A stretch of DNA of 6,627 nt from an uncultured Lysobacter sp. (GCA_946479915.1 CAMLHR010000074.1:1-6627); one strand, 5' to 3'; shown: positions 1-5,729, numbered from the stretch's first letter. The notes: a model not told the origin generated them from the sequence alone. Numbers and translations: made by a program.

Positions 1-712
1 CGGTGTCGAAGCAGACGCCCTTGCCGACCAGCGCGACGTGCGGATGCGCCGCGTCGCCCCAGTGCAGTGCCAGCAGGCGCGGCGCGCGATGCGAGGCCCG
101 CCCGACCGCATGGATCGCCGGAAAGTTGCGGGCCAGCAGGTCGTCGCCGGTGATCGCCTCGACGCGCGCGCCGTGGCGCTCGGCGATCCCGCGCACGACC
201 TGTTCGAGCTGGTCCGGCCCCATGTCCTCGCTCGGCGTGTTGACCAGGTCGCGCACGCGCACGCAGGCGGCGAGCACGTCGAAGGTCGCGGCGTCGTGGT
301 CGCCGGCGAGCAGCGCGGGCGCGCGCGGGCGCTTCTTGTAGCGGTCGAAGCGGTAGGCACCCAGCCCCCAGCCCAGTTGGAGGGCGCGTGCTTCGTCGGG
401 CGGCAAGTCGCCGGCCACGCGCCACGCATCGCCCGGCAGGCCGGCCGGCGCATGTGCATAGCTGAGCGGGTCGAGCGGGTCCGCGATGGCCATCAGCGCG
501 CCCGAGATGGCACCGCCCGCGCCGGGCAGCGGCAACAACGTGCCGGGCGAGGCGTCGAACGCGTGCGCGTCCAGCCACGCGCGGGTGGCGTCGGGCTGCG
601 CGTCGCGCCAGGCCGCCAGCGTCTCCCGCCGCACCACGTGCAGCGGCAACGCGGCCGCGTCGGCCACGGCGAATCCAGTGGGCAGTACGCCGGTGGGCTG
701 TGGGTCGGTCAT
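1..712 (-). CDS. M17 leucyl aminopeptidase family protein, N-terminal part (C-terminus lies beyond the left edge)
   Basis: Cytosolic metallo-aminopeptidase of the M17 (PepA/PepB-like) family, which removes N-terminal amino acids from peptides using two metal ions. The 237 complete codons present cover the N-terminal domain and the start of the catalytic domain. Visible family signatures are RDLVNTPSEDMGPDQLE (residues 154-170), FPAIHAVGRAS (197-207) and the metal-binding GKGVCFDTG stretch at the window edge, with K231 and D236 matching the metal-ligand Lys and Asp of the GKG..FD(S/T)GG motif. The remaining catalytic residues, including the NTDAEGR-type motif, are off the window. The N-terminal domain is about 30 residues shorter than in E. 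coli PepA, as in the shorter PepB-like members. The ATG overlaps the stop of the upstream HAD gene as ATGA, with an AAGGA Shine-Dalgarno 9 nt upstream (722-726), so translation is probably coupled. The call as M17 is firm; substrate preference is unknown. Confidence 0.93.
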   Translation of the reverse strand, partial: MTDPQPTGVLPTGFAVADAAALPLHVVRRETLAAWRDAQPDATRAWLDAHAFDASPGTLLPLPGAGGAISGALMAIADPLDPLSYAHAPAGLPGDAWRVAGDLPPDEARALQLGWGLGAYRFDRYKKRPRAPALLAGDHDAATFDVLAACVRVRDLVNTPSEDMGPDQLEQVVRGIAERHGARVEAITGDDLLARNFPAIHAVGRASHRAPRLLALHWGDAAHPHVALVGKGVCFDT

Positions 713-1437
713 GCCGCGAGGTCCTTGTCGTCGCCGCGAAGGCAATCGTCGTCATTCCCGCGAAGGCGGGAATCCAACGCCCCCAGCGACCCCACCACCA
801 GATCCGGCACCACGTCGTCGCGCGGCCATTCCCGCCCGTGGTGGATCCAGCAGGTCATCAGTCCCGCGCGCGCCGCGCCCACGATGTCGTGCTCGACGTC
901 GTCGCCGACGTGGAGCACGTCGCGTGGCGCCACGCCCAGCCGCTCGCAGGCGGCATGGAAGATGCACGCCGACGGCTTCGGCTTGCCATGCTCGCGCGCG
1001 CCCAGGCAGAACCTGAAGTGCCCGTGCAGGCCGATGACCGCCAGGTCGGCGTTGCCGTTGGTCAATGCGGCGACCGGCAGGCGCGCGGCGATCCGCTCGA
1101 GCGCCGCAATCGCGTCGGGGTAGCACTCCACCGCATTGCGCGCGGCGAAGAAGGCATCGAACGCGCCGTTCGCCAGCGCGGGGTCGTCGCCGCCGTCGGC
1201 CAGCGCGTGCGCCAGCGCGAGGCGGCGCTGCGCGGTGAAATCGTGCGCCAGGTCGTCGCGCTCGGCACCGATGCGGTCGCGCAGGGCGCGCATCGCTTCC
1301 AGCGGCCAGCGGGCAGCCGTCGCCGGGGCGTGCTCGCGCAGCCACGCGTCCAGCGCCGCCTCCGCCCGAGCGATCACCGGCGCCACCGGCCACAGCGTGT
1401 CGTCCAGGTCGAGCGTGATGGCCAGCGGGAGGAGCAT
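709..1437 (-). CDS. HAD-superfamily hydrolase, YigB-like phosphatase
   Basis: Predicted cytosolic phosphatase of the haloacid dehalogenase superfamily, 242 aa. All four HAD motifs are present: motif I DLDDTLW with nucleophile D10 and acid D12; motif II TNG with T126; motif III K152 in GKPKP; motif IV GDDVEHD with D179, D180 and D184. The helical cap lies between motifs I and II (about residues 20-110). The overall arrangement and the HGKPKP and HVGDD..HD segments resemble E. coli YigB (a flavin-pathway phosphatase), but the substrate cannot be read from sequence. The start is set by the only in-frame start codon between the previous gene's stop and motif I. It has a GAGGGG directly abutting the ATG, which is too close for a normal Shine-Dalgarno. 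The last ~20 residues (from D222) are encoded by a dispersed palindromic repeat and look acquired. The stop overlaps the next gene's start (ATGA). Confidence 0.92.
   Translation of the reverse strand: MLLPLAITLDLDDTLWPVAPVIARAEAALDAWLREHAPATAARWPLEAMRALRDRIGAERDDLAHDFTAQRRLALAHALADGGDDPALANGAFDAFFAARNAVECYPDAIAALERIAARLPVAALTNGNADLAVIGLHGHFRFCLGAREHGKPKPSACIFHAACERLGVAPRDVLHVGDDVEHDIVGAARAGLMTCWIHHGREWPRDDVVPDLVVGSLGALDSRLRGNDDDCLRGDDKDLAA
722..726 (-). promoter_or_regulatory. Shine-Dalgarno site for the M17 aminopeptidase
   Basis: AAGGA on the minus strand, 9 nt before the aminopeptidase ATG. It lies inside the last codons of the HAD gene, in the stretch that follows the degraded half-copy of the dispersed repeat, so the ribosome-binding site sits at or just past the edge of the repeat-derived tail. 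Confidence 0.5.
748..775. repeat. REP-like dispersed palindrome inside the HAD gene's 3' end
   Basis: The arms ATTCCCGC (754-761) and GCGGGAAT (766-773) are perfect 8-bp inverted repeats around a GAAG loop, flanked by GTCGTC and CCA. This is the common 'GTCATTCCCGCGAAGGCGGGAATCCA' type of dispersed element, familiar from many proteobacterial genomes, where it is often translated as DSRLRGNDD; that is exactly what it encodes here. A degraded half copy (GTCGTC.GCGAAGGC..AAT, 727-746) lies next to it, on the side towards the aminopeptidase gene, and encodes a second LRGDD. Copy number in this genome cannot be judged from one window. Confidence 0.75.
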
Positions 1438-1552
1438 CCCCTCATGGTACCGCCGGCAAGCAGGGCACGCCGGTTTGCGCCCGTCGGCAAGCCGGGAGTG
1501 GCGACGAGAGCACGGTGGGCGCGGACGTCGGCTTCGGCTGGTGACCCGGAAC

Positions 1553-1590
1553 GGGCTGGGCGGCGCTACTCGAGCAGCTTCGCCCAGCCC
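1553..1590. repeat. 38-bp imperfect palindrome across the AI-2E stop codon, possible transcript 3' hairpin
   Basis: Perfect 10-bp arms GGGCTGGGCG (1553-1562) and CGCCCAGCCC (1581-1590) enclose an 18-nt centre that is itself nearly palindromic around CTCGAG (1569-1574). In the minus-strand transcript this gives a very stable GC-rich hairpin that includes the AI-2E stop codon (1568-1566). No T-tract follows in the direction of transcription, so it is not a classical intrinsic terminator. It could protect an mRNA 3' end, assist termination, or reduce expression of the downstream HAD and aminopeptidase genes. The structure is read directly; the role is inference. Confidence 0.6.
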
Positions 1591-2678
1591 TCGCCGCCCT
1601 CGATGCGCGAGAGCACCAGCTTGAAGCACACCAGCAGCGGCACGGCCAGCAGCAGCCCGATGATCCCCCACAGCCAGCCGAAGACCATCAGCGCCAGGAT
1701 CAGGATCAGCGGGGACAGGGCCATGCGCGCGCCGAGGATGATGGGCGTGACGAACTGGCCCTCGATCGTGTGCAGCCCCAGGTACATCGCCGCGGGCAGC
1801 AGCGACCGCCACAGTTCGTCGTAGCCCAGGAAGCCGACCATCAGCATCGTGAGGATGCCGATCAGCGCGCCGACATAGGGCGCGAAGTTGAGCAGGGCGA
1901 CCATCGTGCCCCAGAGCAGCGCCTCGTCCAGCGGCACGTCCATCACGAAGAACATGAGCGCGCCGAAGATCGTGCCGACCACAGCGTTGATCACGCTGAT
2001 GGTCAGCACGTAGCGCGAGATCTCCAGTTCGATCGACTGCAGGATCTCGACCGTGACCTTCTTCTGCTGTCGGCTCGGCAGCAGCGCGATCGCGTTCCGC
2101 TGCATGCGCCCGCCGTACACCATGAAGAAGAAGGTGAGCAGGAGCACGGTCAGGACCGAGATGATCACCTTCGGCGTCGTCATCAGCGTGGCGTAGGGGT
2201 CGTCGGCCTCGGTCCACACGACCTCGACCGCCTGCGCGCCGTCCTCGCCGCCGGCCGCGCGGGCGATATCCTCGGCGGCCTCGTTCGCTTCCTTCACCGG
2301 GCGCGTCAGGTCCTGCAGCTTCTCGCCCAGTTCGCGCAGTTCGCGGGGGGCCTCGGCCAGCCATTCGGTCGCCGGCTCGAACAGTTCCTTGCCCAGCGCG
2401 TACGCCCCGTACATGCCGACCGCCAGCAGCATCGCCGCACCGACGAAGCGCGGCACGTACAGCCGCCGCAGCAACCGCAGCAGCGGGTTGCCGACCAGTG
2501 CGAAGAACATCGCTAGCAGGACGGGCAGGATCAGGGCCTGCGCGGCCCACAGGGTGTAGCCGACGGCGAGCACGGCCAGCACGACGACGGCGGCCGGCGC
2601 GCGCGGACGGGATGGCGGCGGCGGGCCGGGGGCGACATCGGGCGCTGCGCCCTGCGGGTCGCCGGCCGCGGCGCTCAT
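1566..2678 (-). CDS. AI-2E family transporter-like inner membrane protein (PerM/YdiK/YhhT family)
   Basis: Polytopic inner-membrane protein of 370 aa, a usual length for the AI-2E/PerM (UPF0118) family. A proline-rich cytoplasmic N-terminus (1-28) is followed by two or three hydrophobic segments (about 28-62 and 78-97). Then comes a charged, partly helical soluble insert (about 98-168), and four or five further segments (about 170-188, 222-247, 258-285, 296-345 and 335-353). The family hallmark LLNFAPYVGALIG is at 262-274, and HTIEGQFVTPIILG at 303-316. Members have been linked to export of autoinducer-2 or to Na+/H+ exchange, but most, including this one, have no proven substrate; the AI-2 name should not be taken as function. 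The ATG overlaps the preceding gene's stop as ATGA, with a GGAAG ribosome-binding site about 10 nt upstream, so it belongs to the same operon. A strong palindrome spans its stop codon. Confidence 0.9.
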   Translation of the reverse strand: MSAAAGDPQGAAPDVAPGPPPPSRPRAPAAVVVLAVLAVGYTLWAAQALILPVLLAMFFALVGNPLLRLLRRLYVPRFVGAAMLLAVGMYGAYALGKELFEPATEWLAEAPRELRELGEKLQDLTRPVKEANEAAEDIARAAGGEDGAQAVEVVWTEADDPYATLMTTPKVIISVLTVLLLTFFFMVYGGRMQRNAIALLPSRQQKKVTVEILQSIELEISRYVLTISVINAVVGTIFGALMFFVMDVPLDEALLWGTMVALLNFAPYVGALIGILTMLMVGFLGYDELWRSLLPAAMYLGLHTIEGQFVTPIILGARMALSPLILILALMVFGWLWGIIGLLLAVPLLVCFKLVLSRIEGGEGWAKLLE

Positions 2679-3049
2679 GGCTCGTAGGCTTCCGGCGTGG
2701 CCATCGGGGGATGCACGCCCGCCGCTTCGGCCGCTGTCACCGCGGTGTCTTCCGCGGTCTCGGCGGCGTGCTCGGCATCGCCGGCCGCCGCCTGGGCCTG
2801 GCCGCTGGCCAGGAGGGTGGCCAGCGACGCGAGCATGCGCATCACGCCGCCGCCGGTGGCCAGGCTCGCCGGCCGCGCACGCCCGACGAGGAAGCCGCCG
2901 GCCAGTCCCGCGAGGATGATCCGGCCCGGGGTCCACAGCGCGTCCCACGACGCATGCAGCTGGCGCCAATCGGCGGCCGCGCGCCGTTCCTGCGCCTCGA
3001 CGGCGTCCTCCGCCTGTTGCACCTTCAGTTGCAGCTTCTCGAAGCTCAT
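2675..3049 (-). CDS. Small coiled-coil/membrane protein of unknown function (YqjK position)
   Basis: Hypothetical protein of 124 aa. Residues 1-36 are charged with heptad-like leucines and alanines and probably form a helix or coiled coil. RIILAGLAGGFLVGRARP (43-60) is a short Gly-rich hydrophobic segment that may insert in the inner membrane, followed by a second hydrophobic stretch (69-82). The C-terminal third (84-118) is Ala/Glu-rich and probably disordered. No catalytic motif is visible. It directly follows DUF883 (YqjD-like) and YqjE-like genes, the same relative position as yqjK in the enterobacterial yqjC-D-E-K cluster. I see no convincing sequence match to YqjK itself, so the link is positional only. 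The start is 7 nt after the upstream stop, within the second copy of an exact 11-bp tandem repeat, and lacks a clear Shine-Dalgarno; coupling to the upstream gene is likely. The stop overlaps the AI-2E start. Confidence 0.8.
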   Translation of the reverse strand: MSFEKLQLKVQQAEDAVEAQERRAAADWRQLHASWDALWTPGRIILAGLAGGFLVGRARPASLATGGGVMRMLASLATLLASGQAQAAAGDAEHAAETAEDTAVTAAEAAGVHPPMATPEAYEP

Positions 3050-3065
3050 GGCGGGCTCATGGCGG
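3044..3065. repeat. Exact 11-bp tandem duplication at a gene junction
   Basis: The minus-strand unit CCGCCATGAGC occurs twice head to tail (3065-3055 and 3054-3044) with no mismatch. Each copy contains an ATGA. The first copy supplies the stop of the YqjE-like gene (TGA 3059-3057), the second the start of the next gene (ATG 3049-3047). Collapsing the duplication would restore a 4-bp ATGA stop/start overlap like those at two other junctions in this operon. Confidence 0.85.
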
Positions 3066-3587
3066 CGTCACGTCGATGCCGCGACGGTCCTTCAGCTCGT
3101 CGTGCCCGGCGCGCTGCTCGATGCGCTCGGCCGCTTCGCGGCTGGATTCGGCCGAACCCGCGCGCGGGCTGTAATGCGAAAGTTCCCCGATGCCCAGGCG
3201 CGCGAGTTGCCGCCGGGTCGCCTTCATCCGCGTGTGCTCGAAGTAGCGCATGCCCTGCCATGCGCCGACGCCCGCGACCGCGATGCTCAGCGCGGCGCAG
3301 GCGAGCAGGGCGGCCCACCAGGGCCAGCCGGCCTGTAGGTTGAGGAACACGATCAGCGCGGTCATCAACAACAGCCAGGCCGAGGCGCCGAACACGATCG
3401 CGACGCCGGTGAAGGCCAGCGCCCGCCCGAACGCGCTGCGCGCCAGCGAGAAGTCCGCGGCGACCAGGCTGCGCAGCGCCTTGCCGGTGTCGGTCGCGGC
3501 CTGCAGCGTCGCGCGGCCGGCCGTGCCGACCTGCCGGATCGACTCCTCCAGGTCGGGCGCCGCGTGGTCCTCGGCGGGATCCGCCAC
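3057..3587 (-). CDS. YqjE-like 'phage holin family' inner-membrane protein (Phage_holin_3_6 type)
   Basis: A 176-aa protein with two closely spaced transmembrane helices (about 56-83 and 89-111) separated by a short WPWW-containing turn. It has an amphipathic acidic/basic N-terminal region (1-52) and a basic, then polar cytoplasmic C-terminal tail (112-176). This is the architecture of the YqjE/DUF1469 family, which domain databases group with phage holins. There is no phage context here and the family is chromosomal and widespread, so a lysis role should not be assumed. In E. coli yqjE lies beside yqjD, a DUF883 gene, as here. The start is GTG (3587-3585), only 6 nt after the DUF883 stop and without an obvious Shine-Dalgarno, which suggests translational coupling; no other suitable start lies near. 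The stop lies in the first copy of an 11-bp tandem repeat. Confidence 0.85.
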   Translation of the reverse strand: MADPAEDHAAPDLEESIRQVGTAGRATLQAATDTGKALRSLVAADFSLARSAFGRALAFTGVAIVFGASAWLLLMTALIVFLNLQAGWPWWAALLACAALSIAVAGVGAWQGMRYFEHTRMKATRRQLARLGIGELSHYSPRAGSAESSREAAERIEQRAGHDELKDRRGIDVTPP

Positions 3588-3593
3588 GCGCCG

Positions 3594-3992
3594 TTACCGG
3601 TCGCGGCCGAGCCTGGAGAGGATCCACCCCGCGGCGAACGCGACGCCGAACGAGGCGAGCGGGCGCTCGCGGATGAGGTCGGCGGCGCTCTCGACGAGGT
3701 CCTGGCCCTTCCCCATCAGCTCGTCGAGCTGCTCGCGGGTCGCGGCGGGGAGGTTCTCGGCGGCGGCCAGCCCGGCCAGCGCGCTGTCGGCCAGGTCGGC
3801 CTTCACGTTGGCGCGCCCGAGGCGCAGGTGGTCGCCGGCGTCGCCGCCCGCGCCCTTCACTGCCGCGCCGGCGGCACCGGCGGCGCCCCTGACGGCTTCG
3901 CCCGCATCGCGAGCGGCCTGGCCGAGGTGGCTGCCGGCTTCTCCGAGGTTGCGCTTGACCGCATCGCTGGCGGTGGGATTGGTGGGGCTCAT
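3594..3992 (-). CDS. DUF883 family protein (ElaB/YqjD-like), C-terminally membrane-anchored
   Basis: A 132-aa protein of the ElaB/YqjD/DUF883 family. Most of it (10-105) is Ala/Gly-rich, charged and predicted helical, including small repeated AGEAVRGAAGAAGAAVKGAG-type segments (30-49). The C-terminus RERPLASFGVAFAAGWILSR (108-127) matches the family's conserved 'R-E-x-P' followed by a Gly-rich tail anchor. In E. coli, YqjD and ElaB are inner-membrane tail-anchored proteins of stationary phase that bind ribosomes; whether that holds here is inference. The start is set by an excellent GGAGGA Shine-Dalgarno 6 nt upstream, making this the best-marked ribosome-binding site of the operon. It lies 31 nt after the protease stop and 6 nt before the YqjE-like start. 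The longer open frame upstream of 3992 runs into the protease gene in another frame and is not real. Confidence 0.87.
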   Translation of the reverse strand: MSPTNPTASDAVKRNLGEAGSHLGQAARDAGEAVRGAAGAAGAAVKGAGGDAGDHLRLGRANVKADLADSALAGLAAAENLPAATREQLDELMGKGQDLVESAADLIRERPLASFGVAFAAGWILSRLGRDR

Positions 3993-3998
3993 CGGGGT

Positions 3999-4004
3999 TC
4001 CTCC
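3999..4004 (-). promoter_or_regulatory. Shine-Dalgarno site of the DUF883 gene
   Basis: GGAGGA on the minus strand, 6 nt before the ATG at 3992. It lies in the only 31-nt gap after the protease gene, which shows no hairpin or promoter, so read-through transcription from the protease gene is likely. Confidence 0.8.
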
Positions 4005-4023
4005 GGGGTGGGGTGGGTCTGGA

Positions 4024-5481
4024 TCATTGCATCGGCAGTGTGCCCGCCGTGTCGCCGCGGACGACCTGCAGCACCAGGCGGGATTCGTGGCCGGCCAGGG
4101 CGGCGCGGAAGCCGGCCAGGTCGGTGAAGCGGCCGGCGCTGGTGGCGACCACGACGTCGCCCTCGCGCAGGCCGTTGCGTGCCGCGCGGCTGCCCGCCTC
4201 GACCGCGTCCACGTGGACGCCGACCACGCCGGCCTGGCGCAGGCGTTCGGGCAGTTCGGCGAAACCGGCACCGGCCAGGCGCGGGTCGAGCACCGCGCCG
4301 TCGTAACGGGAGGGCTGCTCGCGCAACCGCGCGCGCAGCTCCAGCGTCTCGCCCTCGCGCCGCACGTCCAGTGCGATGTCGGCGCCGATCGGCTGGAGCC
4401 CCTCGAAGTTGTGCAGCGCGCCGGGGTCGTCGATCCGCTCGCCGTTGGCGGCGACCACGACGTCCCCCGGCTGCAGGCCGGCGGCGGCACCGGCCGAGTC
4501 CGGGTACACGCGCGTCACCAGCGCGCCGCGCGGCGACTCGAGCCCGAGCGCGCGGGCGAGCCGCGCATCGACGGCCTGCGTCTCCAGCCCGAGCGTGCCG
4601 CGACGCACCACGCCGTCGTTGGCGATGAGCTGCTGCATGATGTTGCGCGCCAGGTTGCTGGGGATCGCGAACCCCAGGCCGATGTTGCCGGCCATCGAGC
4701 CGCGCGGGTTGAAGCTCGCCGTGTTGATGCCGACCAGCTCGCCGTCCAGGTTGACCAGCGCGCCCCCCGAATTACCCGGGTTGATCGACGCGTCTGTCTG
4801 GATGAAGTCCTGGAAGCCCAGCCCGCGCAGGCCGGTGCGGCCGACCGCGGACACGATGCCCGAGGTGACGGTCTGGCCGATGCCGAACGGGTTGCCGACC
4901 GCGACGACGAAATCGCCGACCCGCAATTCGCTCGAATCGGCCAGGCGGATCTCGCTCAGGCCGTCGACGGGGATGCGCATCAGGGCCACGTCCGTGTCCG
5001 GGTCGGAGCCGAGGAACTCCGCTTCGACCGTGCGCCCATCCGACAGCGTCACCGAGACCGCGTCCGCGCCCTCGATCACGTGGTGGTTGGTGAGGACGTA
5101 GCCGTGCTCCGCGTCGACGATGACGCCGGAGCCGAGCGACTGGCGGATGCGCTCCTGCGGCACGCCGGGGAACATGCGTCGGAAGATGGGGTCGTCGAAG
5201 AAGGGGTTGTGGATGCGCACGCGCTGCGTGCTGTGCACGCTGACCACCGCGGGCGTGACCGTCCTGAGCATCGGCGCCAGCGAGGGCAGCGCGCGTCCGC
5301 CGACCTCGGCGGGCAGCGCACCCGCCGCCGGCAGGAGCTGGGCGTCGGCGCCGGGCGCCGCATGCGCGGGCTGCTCCATGGCGTCGCGCAGCACGGTGGC
5401 CGCGAACCCGCCGAAGGCGGCGGCCGCGAGCAGGGCCAGGAGCATGAGGAGTGGGCGTCGCGTCATGGGCGGTCGGCGCAT
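4024..5481 (-). CDS. degQ: Do-family periplasmic serine endopeptidase (DegQ/DegP/MucD type, two PDZ domains)
   Basis: Periplasmic quality-control protease, 485 aa from this start. A signal peptide with basic n-region (RRPPMTRRP) and hydrophobic core LLMLLALLAAAAFGG ends near AHA/AP at about residue 41. The trypsin-like domain spans about 60-285 with catalytic H134 (TNHHV), D164 (DPDTDVALM) and S238 (NPGNSGGAL), all intact. PDZ1 is about 290-385, containing GALVTRVYPDSAGAAAGLQPGDVV. PDZ2 is about 395-480, shorter and divergent but with NGLREGDVVV. Loop LA is short, as in DegQ/MucD rather than E. coli DegP, so degQ is the best symbol but not certain. Of two possible starts, 5481 has an AGGGGA 11 nt upstream; ATG 5466, five codons inside, is also possible and gives 480 aa. 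It is the first gene of the minus-strand block. No convincing RpoE promoter is visible upstream. Its family degrades or chaperones misfolded envelope proteins; the membrane proteins downstream are unproven partners. Confidence 0.93.
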   Translation of the reverse strand: MRRPPMTRRPLLMLLALLAAAAFGGFAATVLRDAMEQPAHAAPGADAQLLPAAGALPAEVGGRALPSLAPMLRTVTPAVVSVHSTQRVRIHNPFFDDPIFRRMFPGVPQERIRQSLGSGVIVDAEHGYVLTNHHVIEGADAVSVTLSDGRTVEAEFLGSDPDTDVALMRIPVDGLSEIRLADSSELRVGDFVVAVGNPFGIGQTVTSGIVSAVGRTGLRGLGFQDFIQTDASINPGNSGGALVNLDGELVGINTASFNPRGSMAGNIGLGFAIPSNLARNIMQQLIANDGVVRRGTLGLETQAVDARLARALGLESPRGALVTRVYPDSAGAAAGLQPGDVVVAANGERIDDPGALHNFEGLQPIGADIALDVRREGETLELRARLREQPSRYDGAVLDPRLAGAGFAELPERLRQAGVVGVHVDAVEAGSRAARNGLREGDVVVATSAGRFTDLAGFRAALAGHESRLVLQVVRGDTAGTLPMQ

Positions 5482-5582
5482 CGCTTGGAGTGTCCCCTGT
5501 TCATGAGTGTCAACGACGTGAAGTGTCGCGCGGCGGCGATAAATCGGCCATGAAGTCGGCCATGGGACCGGTCCTCCGGAAC

Positions 5583-5601
5583 CCGCGCGCGCCGCGCGCG
5601 G
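5583..5601. repeat. Perfect CG-alternating inverted repeat
   Basis: The arms CCGCGCGC (5583-5590) and GCGCGCGG (5594-5601) pair perfectly around a GCC loop. The tract is almost purely alternating C and G, so it could extrude as a hairpin or adopt Z-form DNA. It lies between divergent genes, so it is not a terminator for either, and no T-tract follows on either strand. Confidence 0.7.
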
Positions 5602-5653
5602 AAACGCAATCCGGATGGCATGCCGGACGCCCGTTTTCAACCCCGCGAAGGTG

Positions 5654-5682
5654 TTGACGGGCGTGCCGGCCGGGCGTAGCTT
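5654..5682 (+). promoter_or_regulatory. Putative sigma70-type promoter of nrdJ
   Basis: TTGACG (5654-5659, five of six matches to the -35 consensus), a 17-nt spacer, then TAGCTT (5677-5682, keeping the TAnnnT core of the -10). Transcription would start near 5689, just before the NrdR-like palindrome, leaving a leader of about 140 nt. The placement relative to the palindrome supports the call; no experimental start site is available. Confidence 0.5.
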
Positions 5683-5696
5683 GGCCCCCCTGCGCT

Positions 5697-5712
5697 CCAC
5701 AACATCTTGTGG
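5697..5712. promoter_or_regulatory. NrdR box (ribonucleotide reductase repressor site)
   Basis: CCACAACATCTTGTGG is a 16-bp palindrome that keeps the core of the known NrdR consensus (acaCwAtATaTwGtgt): CAA-n-AT-n-TTG in the centre and CA/TG outside. NrdR is the ATP-cone, zinc-ribbon repressor of ribonucleotide reductase genes in most bacteria, and this site is 132 bp upstream of nrdJ and just downstream of the putative promoter. Its position in front of the expected target gene makes chance unlikely. Confidence 0.72.
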
Positions 5713-5729
5713 TCGCGGATGGTGGGGCG

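Noticed and set aside
38..1824. Overlapping plus-strand open frames of 361 and 374 codons across the aminopeptidase, HAD and AI-2E genes
   Set aside because: These are shadows of the minus-strand genes. The segment reading SFPRRRES-like is only the dispersed palindrome translated in the other direction.
3057..3587. Prophage or lysis cassette, suggested by the 'phage holin family' name
   Set aside because: The YqjE-type holin-like family is chromosomal and sits beside DUF883 in many genomes. No endolysin, spanin, integrase or other phage gene is present.
5508..5513. Minus-strand TTGACA as the -35 of a protease promoter
   Set aside because: At 17 bp spacing the -10 position reads CTCCAA, a poor match, and transcription would start at or inside the coding sequence.
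3250..5553. 767-codon open frame on the plus strand, antisense to the protease and membrane-protein genes
   Set aside because: Its product is an Arg/Ala/Gly/His-rich low-complexity sequence with no domain. Long antisense frames are expected where third positions are almost all G or C, and the opposite strand carries clearly recognisable families.
5510..5563. 17-codon minus-strand ORF (MADFMADLSPPRDTSRR) upstream of the protease
   Set aside because: It arises from a 12-nt-period direct repeat of TCGGCCATG and has no ribosome-binding site. There is nothing beyond the open frame to support it.
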